From Clarkia xantiana subsp. parviflora (Eukaryota > Streptophyta > Magnoliopsida > Myrtales > Onagraceae), in NCBI GenBank assembly GCA_036873135.1, contig JAPTYO010000002.1, forward strand, positions 17,820,452-17,884,451: a DNA stretch of 64,000 nucleotides. The letters run 5' to 3'. Positions 1 through 10,691 of this stretch are shown here, in pieces. Under the pieces are notes generated by a model that did no database searches, was not told the DNA's origin, and was given only the letters and a program-made list of their open reading frames with translations. Made by a program: the position numbers and the translations under genes. Numbering within the stretch: position 1 is the first letter of the stretch; each line of letters starts with the position of its first letter.

Positions 1-170
1 GCTAGAAGTGTGTGTATTGTCGTCTTGGGACATAATGAGTCTGGCTTTGAGGAATTACAAATGCATCATTAGCTCTAATAATATAAGAATAGAACTTGAT
101 TAAAAAAAATCACGTACCAAGAGATTCTTTGTTGTTCAACGAAAAATGAGCAAAAACATATACCCACCTA
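1..170. repeat. Dispersed direct repeat, copy 1
   Basis: About 170 bp starting GCTAGAAGTGTG recurs with roughly 85% identity at 1206-1370. Both copies continue through a CATAATGAGTC block and an A-rich block followed by CAACGAAAAA. No reading frame is seen. The two copies flank a hAT MITE and about 0.5 kb of AT-rich DNA, so they may be ends of an unrecognised older element or a local duplication. Confidence 0.6.
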
Positions 171-232
171 CGATTTAATGCATAAAAGCCATACGTCTTT
201 ACCATATATATATGCTAATAAACTTTTGTTAC

Positions 233-702
233 TAGGGATGGCAACTGGTCACGGGTACCCGCCGACCCGCGGGTACCCGACCCGATTTTGACCCGATGAC
301 CCGCGACCCGCGGGGCGGGTTCGGGTTTGGGTTCACGGCTGCCCGCCGACCCGACCCGACCTTTTATTTTACATATATATTTAATATATGTATATTATAT
401 AAAACTATACGAGTAATATAACATATAGCCAAAATAACAATTATTCTAATGAATGTGGTGATTTATATTTGGATTATGAGTTAATTTAATAATTTATAAT
501 TTAAATTTGTAGTTGAATTTGGATACGGTAACATAGAATTTAGAATTTAAGATTTAAAATGATAAATTATAGCTCACACGTGTCGACCCGCGGGTCGACC
601 CGACCCGACCCGAAAGTGCATGGGATGGGTCGACCATATTGACCCGCGGGGCGGGACTGGGTCTGGCGATACCCGCCCCGACCCGCCCCATTGACATCCC
701 TA
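233..702. mobile_element. Non-autonomous hAT element (MITE), 470 bp
   Basis: The ends are TAGGGATGGCAA and, inverted, TAGGGATGTCAA. Subterminal regions are rich in GGGTCGGGT-type motifs in opposite orientation on the two sides, and the centre is AT-rich. An 8-bp target duplication TTTGTTAC lies at 225-232 and 703-710. TIR sequence and 8-bp TSD are hallmarks of the hAT superfamily. No transposase frame is present, so it would depend on an enzyme supplied in trans. Confidence 0.9.
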
Positions 703-710
703 TTTGTTAC

Positions 711-1205
711 TATCTTAATACTTAATTGTATTAACTGGTTCCGAATACTGAAATTAACTTAAATTGCGAAAAAAATATTATATCAAGTTTAAAAATAATC
801 TAAAAATTTAAAATAAATTCTAGATGGACTGAGAGAAAAAATTATCGGAATCGCATGATCATGTTTGGAATTTAACTAATAATATTGATGTATTTCTAAT
901 GCATATCGTTGTAAGCTCATGATGATACGTTAATAGATAATAATATTAATATATTTTCACGAATAAATGTTATGATACAAAGTATGATTTATTGTTGAAA
1001 ATTGGTTCTTTCATTTGTTTTTCCACTTTTAGCGTATTTTTATTATTTAAAAAAAACTTAGTTAATTTTGAATAGTGTCATAACTAAATTAGTCATACTA
1101 TTATGTGCATATAAATCTACAATTGCAAAATATAATCATATTAACTTTTTCTTAATTAGCTTAAGTGGTTTTTCCTAATATGTATATTAAATATACTGGT
1201 ATATG
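711..1205. other. AT-rich intergenic DNA, no gene seen
   Basis: Very AT-rich, with stops in all frames. I see no gene, repeat family or terminal structure here. Confidence 0.6.
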
Positions 1206-1370
1206 CTAGAAGTGTGCGCATTGTCGTCTTGAGACATAATGAGTCCGGCTTTAAAGAACTACAAATTGCATTATTAGCTCTGATAATATAAGACCAAAAC
1301 CTTATTAAAAAAAATCACCCACCAAAGGGCTCTCAGTTGTGCAACGAAAAAGAAGCAAAAACACATTAAA
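1206..1370. repeat. Dispersed direct repeat, copy 2
   Basis: Second copy of the block at 1-170, with scattered substitutions and small indels. 1371-1551 is AT-rich filler leading to the palindrome; its CTTAAGTGG...TTTCCCTAAT stretch is loosely repeated just before copy 2, around 1160-1180. Confidence 0.6.
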
Positions 1371-1551
1371 TGATTCTTAGTCTCTCGAGCATTATTATAA
1401 TTTTTTAATAATTTGTTCAAAACTTTATATAATATGTTATATTTTACATAAATTAAGTCAATTTTTTTTGCAGTGCTCACGTATGTCTATAATCGTAAAC
1501 AAAAGTAAATTGATATTTTAATCCACTTAAGTGGATTTCCCTAATGCTTAT

Positions 1552-2029
1552 ACTAGATATCTGCGCGCGCTACGCGCGTGCGAGTTGTCTTCCTGAGAAT
1601 GTTGTAATGACATCATTAGAATGACTCCGAGAATGATACAAGATCGACTTGATTCCTAGGATGATACTAGAACATAACCGTATTTTCTTAAAAAATTCAA
1701 TTAAACTATTAACATACTGTTATAATGAAAATAAAAAAAATTCTAAAAAATTTAAAGTAAAATGCTCGAGGGACCGGGAGCTCTATAGAGAATGTTCTTG
1801 CTCCCGGTCCCTCGAGCATTTTACTTTAAATTTTTTTGAATTTTTTTTATTTTCATTATAACCGTATGTTAATAGTTTAACTGAATTTTTTAAGAAAATA
1901 CGGTTATGTTCTTGTATCATCCTAGGAATCGAGTCGATCTTGTATCATTTTCGGAGTCATTCTAATGATGTCATTACAACATTCTCAGGAAGACAACGCG
2001 CACGCGCGTAGCGCGCGCAGATATCTAGT
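1552..2029. repeat. 478-bp near-perfect palindrome (foldback element)
   Basis: Two arms of about 230 bp pair almost completely around an 18-nt loop at 1782-1799. The innermost stem is GGGACCGGGAGC/GCTCCCGGTCCC and only a few mismatches occur along the arms. The extreme ends are ACTAGATATCTGCGCGCGC and its complement. Read outward, each end is a GC hairpin (GCGCGCGTAGCGCGCGC on the right) followed by CTAG and T, the layout of a Helitron 3' terminus. There is no coding; an apparent 70-aa frame inside is a by-product of the palindrome. It could also be a MITE with very long TIRs. Confidence 0.85.
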
Positions 2030-2043
2030 CTAGTATAATATAA

Positions 2044-3598
2044 TCTCAATGAAACTCATAAATTTTTGACAAGTAATCAAATTGAAAAAAAAATCTACAA
2101 AATTATTGGTCCACCTAATTCATGAGTTACAATTACATAATTGGCATCACTTTTGTTCCTATGTGGACATGCTAAAATTCATCAAAAGCTCCTTATTCAA
2201 TCTTGATGGGAGTTACATTTTTTTTCATAGTAAAATGAATTAATAATACACTCAAATACTAAAATAAAATAAAATCCACATATATGTTTCATTTTGTACT
2301 ATCATCTTAATATTAAAATAATATTTATATTTGGATAAATATATACATATTTTACATTTTTTTAGTATGTATCGTAGTAAAATGAATTAATAATACACTC
2401 AAAACTAAAATAAAATAAAATCCACATTTATGTTTCATTTTGTACTATCATCTTAATATTAAAATATTATTTATATATAGATAAATATATACATATTTAA
2501 TATAAAAATATAATATAATATAATTTGAATATACATATTTGTTTAACTATTCTTTTCATCACTCTCATCCATTTTTTTTTTGCCAAATCTCTTATTTTTT
2601 GTTTGGCCTAGCCAAACCTCTTATTCACTTTAAAATTCTATTTCATTTTGTTTGGCCTAGCCAAACCTCACATTAGAAAGTTGCAATTGCACCATAAAAA
2701 AAGTATCTAAAAAAGTATTTAACAAATTGCACTAACATACAAGGAAAATAAAAAAATTAAAACACATATAATAAATATGTTAAAAATAATAACGATACAA
2801 ATATTAATATTACCTATGATACCATTTATCTACATATAACAAATTTTGAGTTAAACTCAAAACCTCTATAATGATAAAGAATAATCAAAATTAAAAAATT
2901 ATACAAATCCATCTATCTACCTAATTCATGATTTACATTTACATGTGTGATATCACTTTTGTTCCTATGTGGACGTGGTAAAATTCATCATAAGCTCCTT
3001 ATTCGATTTTGATGGTAGCTACAATATTTATTTTGTAAAAATGTTAATTAATAATCCGCTAAAAAAATCACTTATGCCTCATTTTTTACTATTATCTTAA
3101 TATTAAAATAATATTTAGATATGGATATATATAAATATTGAATATAAAAAAAAAATTACAATATGAGTTTACATGGTTTAACTATTTTATAATCGATCAC
3201 ACTCTCATTCATTTTTTTGTCAAAACTCTTATTCAATTTCAGTGTTTGTTTTTTTACATGTTAGTCACTTTGCATCCTAATATTAGAAAGTTACAATTTC
3301 AACATAAAATATTTGGAAAATTTAAAAAAAAAAAAATTTAAAGAAAATAAAAAAGTATGTTAAAATAATAAGATTAGATACAAATATTAACAATTTGTAT
3401 GAAATAAAATTTAAATATTTAAATGAATAAATAATTACTTTATATATATTTAGTGAATACGCCCAATATATAACAATTTGAATTTAAGCTATTTTTTAAA
3501 TTATGTATTATAAAAAATTAAAAATAACAAATAAAATACAATTATATTATATTATATTTATTATGTACATACCGCGCAAATCGCGGCCGACCACCTAG
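2044..3598 (+). mobile_element. Helitron-like non-autonomous element (3' end supported)
   Basis: The right end has the hairpin CCGCG-CAAAT-CGCGG (3572-3586), then eight bases, then CTAG (3595-3598) followed by T, the canonical Helitron 3' terminus with insertion before T. The 5' end is uncertain; a TC at about 2044 is only a candidate. Inside are a 147-bp tandem duplication (about 2228-2374 and 2375-2520) and a diverged second copy of 2098-2230 at about 2904-3030. No Rep/helicase frame is present. The element class is inference. Confidence 0.5.
2228..2520. repeat. 147-bp tandem duplication
   Basis: The segment starting AGTAAAATGAATTAATAATA occurs twice head to tail with only a few differences. 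A third, more diverged relative of its second half is at about 3059-3146. Confidence 0.75.
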
Positions 3599-3740
3599 TA
3601 TATAATTAAATTTAGATCTTTTGGTTTCAAATAAAATCTACATTATAAAATAATAATAGATAATTGTAATGTCTATAAAAAAAAATTACATTTATTTAAG
3701 AAGTTACTAAAAAAAAAGTAAGAAGAGGAAGAGAGGATTG
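3599..3740. other. AT-rich spacer
   Basis: AT-rich sequence between the Helitron-like end and the GC-richer leader candidate. No gene or repeat is recognised. Confidence 0.5.
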
Positions 3741-3749
3741 AATAATATA

Positions 3750-4103
3750 ATAATAATAATGTGTTCTGCTGTGTCTTGTCTCATCGGGTGAAGGAGGGCC
3801 AGTTGTGCTGATCCAAGAAACAAGTAAGAAGAGGATTGAATTGAAGCAGCGGCTGGCTGGCTAGTTGGTATGGTGGGCGGGTGGAATGGAGATTAGCCAG
3901 ATCATTCCTTTTCTATTCTATTCGTCAAGCCCCCATTTTTCTCTCTCTCTCTTAGTCAGCATAGCAATCGCGCGGGGATTGCATTGCATTGCAGCAGATA
4001 GATAGATTGATTGATAGAGCTGCTGCTGCTCGTGAAGATTGATTGAAGGGGATTGGTTGAGGCGGTTGCCGCTTCTTCTTCTTCGTCTTCTCTCACAACA
4101 CAG
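3750..4103 (+). other. Possible 5'UTR leader exon
   Basis: A GC-richer island in AT-rich surroundings. It contains a CT run, GA/GATT-rich purine stretches and (CTG)n, and ends at CACA|GTACGT, a usable 5' splice site. It has no long reading frame of its own. It looks like a non-coding first exon of a plant gene. It could belong to the gene at 6549, because the CT tract at 6391-6424 followed by TCTCTCTAG|G would serve as a 3' splice site, giving a 5'UTR intron of about 2.3 kb. It could instead start a separate transcript. cDNA is needed to decide. Confidence 0.35.
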
Positions 4104-4202
4104 TACGTATATCTTTAACTTCACAAACACACTTATCGCCCAATTGAATCTTTATCCTCTTTCCTCCTCTTTTCTTATCTTCTTTCATAATAATGCAATT
4201 TC

Positions 4203-4239
<37 letters not shown>

Positions 4240-6360
4240 ATGTTGATGTTCATGTGCTGCGCTTCTTAATGTATATATATATATATATTTGTCTCTCGAT
4301 TAACTTTTTTACTTTTACTCTATCCCATATTAAGTGTAGTGACTATACTTTGTTGGGTAAAACTAAAAACGCTGTAATTCCAGTTAATAAGCAAGTATAA
4401 AACTTACGGTGGAATAATTTAGTGAAAATTTTGAATTTTTTAGGTAAAGAAGATCATCGAGTTGCTAGGGTAATCGATGGTTTATTGAAATAAACAAGAA
4501 TCCATTTTCAATCTAAACTATAAATTACACATTCTGTTGCATTCCTACTTTCTGTTATTCATGTCAAAAGATCATGATTTTTTACGATTAATATGTTGAT
4601 TTAGCTACCAGCTAAGTGCTTTAAAATCCTGTAAATGATGAACACTTTGATGCTGATTGTAAAATGTCTTGATAAATTTAGTTTTTTTCTTATTTCTTAC
4701 TTACTAGTTGTAAATCTGTAATATCTTCAGTCTAGAGTTCAGATGAACTGTTTTCCATAAAATAAACAAACATTTAGCACAACTTTTTTCAAAAATATAA
4801 AAAATGGAACTGACAGAATCTGATAGTCTTACTGCCACTTTATCCAATCAGGATGAACTAAAGCTGTAATATTCAGAAATTCATAATGAAGATACTAGTA
4901 CTTCTGCAGAGATAATTTCAACAACTTTTTATCAAAAAAATAAAAAAAAAGTCTGCATCTTGTGAAACCAGCGGCAATTTTGCGACAACCACACTTATTA
5001 AAGTTGTCATTTACCCGGAACACACTTCCGTTTTCATGCATAATAATGTGCATGGTTTTATGCTCATAACACTATTGAATGGGTTCGTCAAAAAAAATCA
5101 TTTTTACCACTGAGCTGTAAAATAATGGATTCATAAATATTGACTTACTTAGCAATGTGAACTATGAACGGTATTTTTTTTCCACTGCTGTCACTGTCTG
5201 AAACTTTATATAAAAGACCAAATACTTGCCTCTGCATCCTCCAATTAGAGTAAAGAAATTAAAATATGCAGAATAATAATGAAGCAAGGAAAAAGAGTAT
5301 TCAAAGTAGAGAGAGAGGGAAGGGGGCGGCAGTATGGAGCAATTCTGTCTTTAATATGTTGATGTAATGAAAGTTCCAATTTCTCTGCTTCATCAAGAGA
5401 TGTATGTTATGTAAATAACTGTGGAAATTTCTACTAAACATACAACAAAAGTTGGACTTTTTCCTCTTACTTGGATAAGAAAAATAACAGAAAAGGTTAG
5501 AATAGTAATAGAGATCTTCTGTCAGTCCCTATACCCTTCTATTTGACTGTCTTTGGTTGGCAAATTGTGTGTCAGTGGTTGTGATTTTAATTTTAAAAAA
5601 TAAAAAAGTGTGCATTTTGTGGTGGAGCTTAATGAGAAAGTGTAAAAATAAGATAGAAAATAAGTTTTCGTTTTGATATGCAATCATTTATATATATATA
5701 TATAAATGAAAAATATTCTATTGTAGTTCTAGTTTCACTCTTTCTATAAGTGGAAAAGATTCCAATACCACATATTCTATCATTTTATTTCACACAAAAG
5801 AATCCAACCTTTATATGCAGAGACCTTCCCCTCCTTTGGACAGTACTCTCTTACCATATGTGAAATTTTGCTCTTTTTCTCTTGACATTCATCTATTTCT
5901 TGACAGTGGCAAAATAAAAAATAAAAAATTATTTCACTTGTTTCTTAGAGGAATTGGTGGCTTAGTCAAAGGAGTTAGAAGTGAAACCAAATTTAAGTAA
6001 AAGTAAGCTCATATTCGGAATAGATAACCATAAGCAATACTACAAAATATGAAATGAAACAAAGTAAAATGTATAATGTTGCTAATTCTCAATTATTACT
6101 TTTTCTTGAAATGGTGACTCATTTCACTATTTCATTGAGTTTCACTCTAAATTTCACACCCCATATGAAATTGTTTGTGTTCTTACTTTGTGAAGGCAAA
6201 TGTGTAGTTTCAGCTGAAAGTAAAGGGCACTTCAGTAATGCTGAGTTCTATAACTAACTTGTCATACAAAGGGTTATAAAGATTTGGCCAAAAAAAAGAG
6301 GGTAATAAAGCGGTTACCCAAAACAGGGAAAAATCCAAGCAACTTTGAAGTATTAGCTTA
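4104..6360. other. Non-coding: intergenic DNA or a long 5'UTR intron
   Basis: AT-rich with no convincing coding frame. It includes (TTA)n at 4203-4235, (TA)n at about 4272-4289 and (AT)n at about 5690-5705. The short frames scattered through it lack codon-like composition. Confidence 0.5.
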
Positions 6361-6362
6361 GC

Positions 6363-6388
6363 TATTTATACCACCTTACCTCATTAGG

Positions 6389-6424
<36 letters not shown>
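6363..6424 (+). promoter_or_regulatory. TATA-like box and (CT)n tract
   Basis: TATTTATA at 6363-6370 lies about 25-30 bases before a pure CT run (6391-6424). The CT run then sits in a typical pyrimidine-rich plant 5'UTR upstream of the first exon. The same CT tract plus TCTCTCTAG could instead be the polypyrimidine tract and acceptor of a leader intron starting near 4104. Confidence 0.5.
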
Positions 6425-6426
<2 letters not shown>

Positions 6427-6489
6427 GCCTCTCCTGTGTCTCTCTAGGTTAATTCTAGTTGCCCTTCCATAAATTCAAACCCAGAAACC

Positions 6490-6522
6490 ATGGGTGTTCC
6501 CCAAGATCAGCTCCCTAGCTAA
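6490..6522 (+). CDS. Short upstream ORF (10 codons)
   Basis: ACCATGG gives a near-ideal Kozak start. The frame runs ten codons (MGVPQDQLPS) to TAG CTAA, stopping with TAA at 6520-6522, 26 bases before the first in-frame ATG of the main protein. A uORF in strong context would be expected to lower translation of the downstream frame. Its function is inference. Confidence 0.4.
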   Translation: MGVPQDQLPS

Positions 6523-6548
6523 GCAACAAGAAAAAACAGTTCTTGATT

Positions 6549-8307
6549 ATGGGCAGAGCCCCAATTTCAAAACAAGAAACTGCAGTTGGAATTCAGATTC
6601 ATGGTCAGAAACAACTGACCTCTTCTTCTTATTCTTCAAAAACCACCATGAATTCAAGAAACCCCAAATTCAGTGATGGTGGTGGTGAGAATCCACAACC
6701 ACAACAGCAGAAGAAGCAAGTGAGGAGGAGGCTCCACACCACAAGGCCATACCAAGAGAGGCTTATGAATATGGCTGAGGCAAGAAGGGAAATTGTCACT
6801 GCTCTCAAATTTCACAGAGCTTCCATGAAAAAAGCTGAGGAGCAGCAGCATAAAAAGCAATATCAAATCCCTTCACCACCTCTAGATACAACAATCCAAC
6901 CATCAAGATCCAATTTTTATAATGATTTGGGGCCAATTATGATGCCTTACTCTTCACTCTCCCCTGTTTCCCACCTTCCTTTCCCTGCTGAGTTCTCCAT
7001 CCCTTCTCAACCACCCTTGGGGCTGAATCTCAACTTCCATGATTTCGATAACTTATCGATGAATCTGTACCATAGTTACAATGGCAACACCGCTTCGTCG
7101 ATTTACTCGTCCTCTTCGCCATCATCATCCTATTCCCCTGCTGATGAAATCCTTTCCTCTTCGTCCTCAGCTACAGTTCCACTGGAACAGAGTGGTCATC
7201 AGGTGATAGATGATGAGGAGATGAGGTCAATTGGAGGGCAGCACCAGATGCAGCAGTTTGGTACCCTTAACATGGTGAATTCGGTTAAGTGCACCGTAAA
7301 GGCAGAGGATGTTGGGTACCAGGCATTTGATGAGATGATGGAGTTTCCTTCATGGTTGGATTCTTATGATAGTAGCCTTCAACAGCATTTGGATGATTGC
7401 TTCTCAGAGGACTTTCTCCAGGATCTTGCCTTGCCTTGGTAAGAAAAAAAAGAAACCCTCAATAAAGTGATCTTTTTTTAAAAAGTATTTGGATATTTGT
7501 TTCTTTCATCTGTTATTTTGAATTCTGGATCAGTGTTTGGGCATTCTAAGCTGCTCTTTTATTGGGTTTTCTTCAAGTTTGCTCCATTTTTCGGACAAAG
7601 AGTGCCTTTAGATATGGTTAGTGCCTTAGTGGTTAAAAAATAGGATTTTTCCTCAGTATATATAAAGATTAAAGAAAAGAACCAAACGGATTGTCTAATT
7701 TGCAGCCTTGTTGCAGAAAAATAATAATGAAAAAGATTGGCTTTTCTTGAGGTCCAATAGGAGATTTAGTTATATATTATTTTTTGGTAGGAGATCCTAT
7801 AAAATTAATTTTTTTTGCTTCTCAATTATTAGAGAACACTAGAGTGTAGAACCAAAGTAGCCGAAATCAAAGGTTTGTCAGGTTCTTCTTCTTGTTTAAG
7901 AGCCACATATATATTTGCTGGTGTTGGTCATCATCATATCATATGATTAGGCAGCTGGAATTATATTTATAATATTGAGTTGTGGACAGCCTATGTTCTG
8001 ATCCCAAGATCAACAACTGTAATGGAGTAAATCTCTGACTCTCTTATGTAATCTCTAACTATATATAATCAATCAGTCAGTGCATTGTTTTCAGCAGTCA
8101 GTTCTCTACTTATTTAACACTATTCCATTGATCTTGTCATTGACTAACTATGTTAGATGGTAATGGTGTCATTGTGTATATTTACTTACTATGCTACTAA
8201 TAAATAACCTGTGTAATGATGTGTTTGTTTGTTCTTACCTTAATTTTGACAGCATGGATATTGGAGAAATTGAAGGGATTGATAATGGGGAGTGGCTGTC
8301 TTCTTGA
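6549..8307 (+). CDS. Plant-specific protein of unknown function, two coding exons
   Basis: Exon 1 is 6549-7438 and exon 2 is 8253-8307. The intron begins GTAAGAA and ends TTTTGACAG. Reading through the intron meets TAA at once (7440), but splicing keeps the frame: TG|C makes Cys, and 17 further residues follow (MDIGEIEGIDNGEWLSS) to TGA. The product is 314 aa from ATG 6549; ATG 6648 in ACCACC context would give 281 aa. Residues about 59-97 form a basic block, RRRLHTTRPYQERLMNMAEA and onward. The middle is low-complexity, rich in Ser, Pro, Gln and Tyr. The acidic C-terminus carries D/E-W motifs (EFPSWLDSY, EGIDNGEW). I recall similar proteins in other plants labelled hydroxyproline-rich glycoprotein family, but no signal peptide is evident and the acidic/aromatic tail suggests a nuclear regulator; that is inference. 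Confidence 0.8.
7439..8252 (+). other. Intron of the 6549 gene
   Basis: GT-AG intron of 814 bp, AT-rich, with donor TTG|GTAAGAA and acceptor TTTTGACAG|C. Support is that it preserves phase and joins to a short acidic C-terminal peptide ending in a stop. No other element is recognised inside. Confidence 0.75.
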
Positions 8308-8779
8308 CAACCAAATTAGGAGAAGGAGAAGGAGGAGGGTTTTGGTTGCTTTTGTTTTTTTCCATGTCAATCAAATCTTCAGCTCTCTGTTATCTCTTCT
8401 TATCAATCTCTCCCCCCTCAAATAAGGAAGGTCAAGAAAAGAACATGCTTATGTTTTTCAATGATGGAAGTTTTTGGAACATTTCATAATTTTCAGATAA
8501 ATATATACATATACATAACTAGTAGATGTTACATTGAGGTAAAGGTGTTTACGTATTATATTTGCAGTCATTTTGCCAACAAGTTATGCTCGAGCGATTA
8601 TCCTCACTAGTTCAATTTTGTATCCAACGGAGTGTTCAATGGGGGCTATACCAGGAGGGCAGTCCACCTGTTTTGAACCTGAAACATCTAGTTGTGGATG
8701 AAATCTAGTTATGCCTTATGGGATGAAATGATGAATAGATAGATCATATTACATGGTTAAACATAATGCTAGTTCATTA
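8308..8779 (+). other. 3'UTR and intergenic spacer
   Basis: Probable 3'UTR of the preceding gene, grading into AT-rich spacer. No further gene is seen before the Mutator-like element. Confidence 0.5.
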
Positions 8780-9258
8780 TTCTAGTTTGGTTTAACAAGT
8801 TTTTTGGTCCAAAATGTTTGACAACTTTTGAGTTTTGATCAAACATCTTTTTTATTTTTTTGCATAGTTTTGGTACCATATGTTTGAAAACTTTTGGCTT
8901 TTAGTCTATCCGTTAGTTGACCGTCAGTTTGACCGTTAAAAAGTCATGTGACTTGCACATGCCTAGACCAATTTTTTTATTTTGTTCAGTTTAGTCCTCA
9001 AATTTATTGTCCTAACTTTTTAGTTTTGCAATTTAGCCCTTAAACATTATCAACCGCACCCTAGGACTAGCCATGGTCCGACCCATGACTAGGTCAGACT
9101 ATGGCTAGGGTTGCCGAATTTGGGCGACCTTAACCATGGTCCGACCTAGCCATGAGTCGGACCATGGCTATGTCAATTTAGCATAAGAGTCCAATTGACC
9201 CAATTGGACCTTTGGACTAAATTGACCTAGCCATGATCCGACTCATGGCTAGGTCGGA

Positions 9259-9457
9259 TGATATGTACTTTTGGTACTTAATAAGAGTTTGAGGGCCTTT
9301 CTAGCTAGTCATTAAAGTTAGAGGATCGTTTTATAATTTTAGAAAGTCTGGCCGTTATAACATACTTTTGAGAGAGTATAAAGGCGGGAAATGCTGTTGT
9401 AATAGCTAGCTTGATTTCTAGTGAATTCTGAGGTGATTTCTGAGTTTGTTCACATCA
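9259..9457 (+). repeat. 5' LTR of the gypsy element
   Basis: 199 bp, TG...CA ends, with TATAAA at 9377-9382 as the likely promoter TATA box. The partner is 14077-14275. Confidence 0.9.
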
Positions 9458-9458
9458 A

Positions 9459-9473
9459 TTGGTATTAGAGTTG
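9459..9473 (+). promoter_or_regulatory. Primer-binding site (initiator tRNA-Met type)
   Basis: TTGGTATTAGAGTTG lies one base after the 5' LTR. It differs from the usual plant TGGTATCAGAGC site at two or three positions, so it is recognisable but mutated. Confidence 0.7.
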
Positions 9474-9552
9474 CCGTTCCTCCCCTCTCTCTGATTGGCG
9501 GAAGCTCGCGATTCCGATTATCGATTCCGGCGAAGCAATTCACTGAGTTGCA

Positions 9553-10662
9553 ATGGCGGAAACTCAAGCACAAGAAATTAAGAAGATAGAAGCGCAATTG
9601 AAGGATCATGATAAGGCGGTCCAACGAGTTTTCAACAAGACAGATGAGACTGAGGCTCGACTTGATGGAGTTGACAGATCGATGGCGGATATGAAGGATA
9701 TGCTGGCGACGTTAGGTTCGCAACAAGCTGCAACGATGCAGATGATTCGTGAGCTCAGGAAGAACAATGGAGATTCGTCGTCTCACCAAAATCAGCTGGA
9801 AGAGAAAGGAATTGCTGATCAAGCAAATTATCGAGCTCCAATTCAGGATCGATTGCAGCGATCAAATCAATTTGGCAGAGTGGATTTTCCTCGTTTCAAT
9901 GGTGAGGATCTTCAAGGATGGCTTTACAGGTGTGATCATTTCATCGAGATGAATGAAACACCTGAAATTCTGAAGCTCAGGTACGCCGTAGTTCATTTGG
10001 AGGGGGATGCCTTGCAAATGCGCCAATTTTATATGAAAACTCGTGGTGCTACTATTTCTGAGCTGCCTTGGTCTGAGTATGTGAGAGCTATAACTGCTAG
10101 ATTCTCTGATTCTTTTTTTGAGGATGCTATGGAGGAGCTAACTACCTTATATCAGACTAGACCGTTGAAGGATTATTGTCGTTCATTTGATGCTTTGTTG
10201 AACAAAGTTTCTATCTGTGAGGAGTATGCAGTTAGCATTTTCTTGAGAGGACTGGTTTCTTAGATAAAGTGTCCAGTTAAGATGTTTCAACCGAAAACTT
10301 TGAGGGATGCTTATGCATTGGCTAGAACTCAAGAGATCACTAACCTTGCTTTAGGGAAACCAACCTCTTCAGCTCCTAGATCAGTGGACCAGACTCGGTC
10401 TAATGTGCATTCTTATACCAGACCTCCACCTTTATCAAATGCTAATAAGTTGCCACTGTTACCTTCACCAAGTAGACCTCTAATGAATGCTCCTATCAGA
10501 GGATTTAAAGTGCTAAGCTCTAAGGAAGTGGATGCTAAGAGGGCTTGGGGAGAATGTTTTTTGTGTCCAGAGAAGTACACACCAGGCCATAAGTGTCCTA
10601 AGAAGCAGTTCTTTAGCTTGGGCCTTGAGCAGTTGTTGGAGGATGATGATAGTGTGGAATAA
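9553..10662 (+). pseudogene. gag of the gypsy element, one internal stop
   Basis: The frame starts at ATG 9553 with a coiled-coil-like, charged N-terminus. A retrotransposon gag domain follows (GRVDFPRFNGEDLQGWLYRC, with a later LPWSEYVRAITARF block). A single in-frame TAG at 10261-10263 interrupts it; the same frame continues to TAA at 10660-10662. The distal part carries a Cys-rich knuckle, C-x2-C-x7-H-x-C, near 10554-10595, of the kind found in many plant Ty3/gypsy gags. The next domain (protease) is in another frame, a one-base shift close to 10655. Confidence 0.85.
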
Positions 10663-10691
10663 TTGAAACTGAACCAAAGGATGAGCCCCAG

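Noticed and set aside
1649..1861. 70-codon frame inside the palindrome; possible miRNA precursor
   Set aside because: The frame crosses the hairpin loop and reads both arms. The arms are far longer than plant miRNA precursors and end in transposon-like termini.
3918..4269. Frames of 70-76 codons on both strands of the leader candidate
   Set aside because: They consist of translated CTT/TTA repeats and GA-rich UTR sequence.
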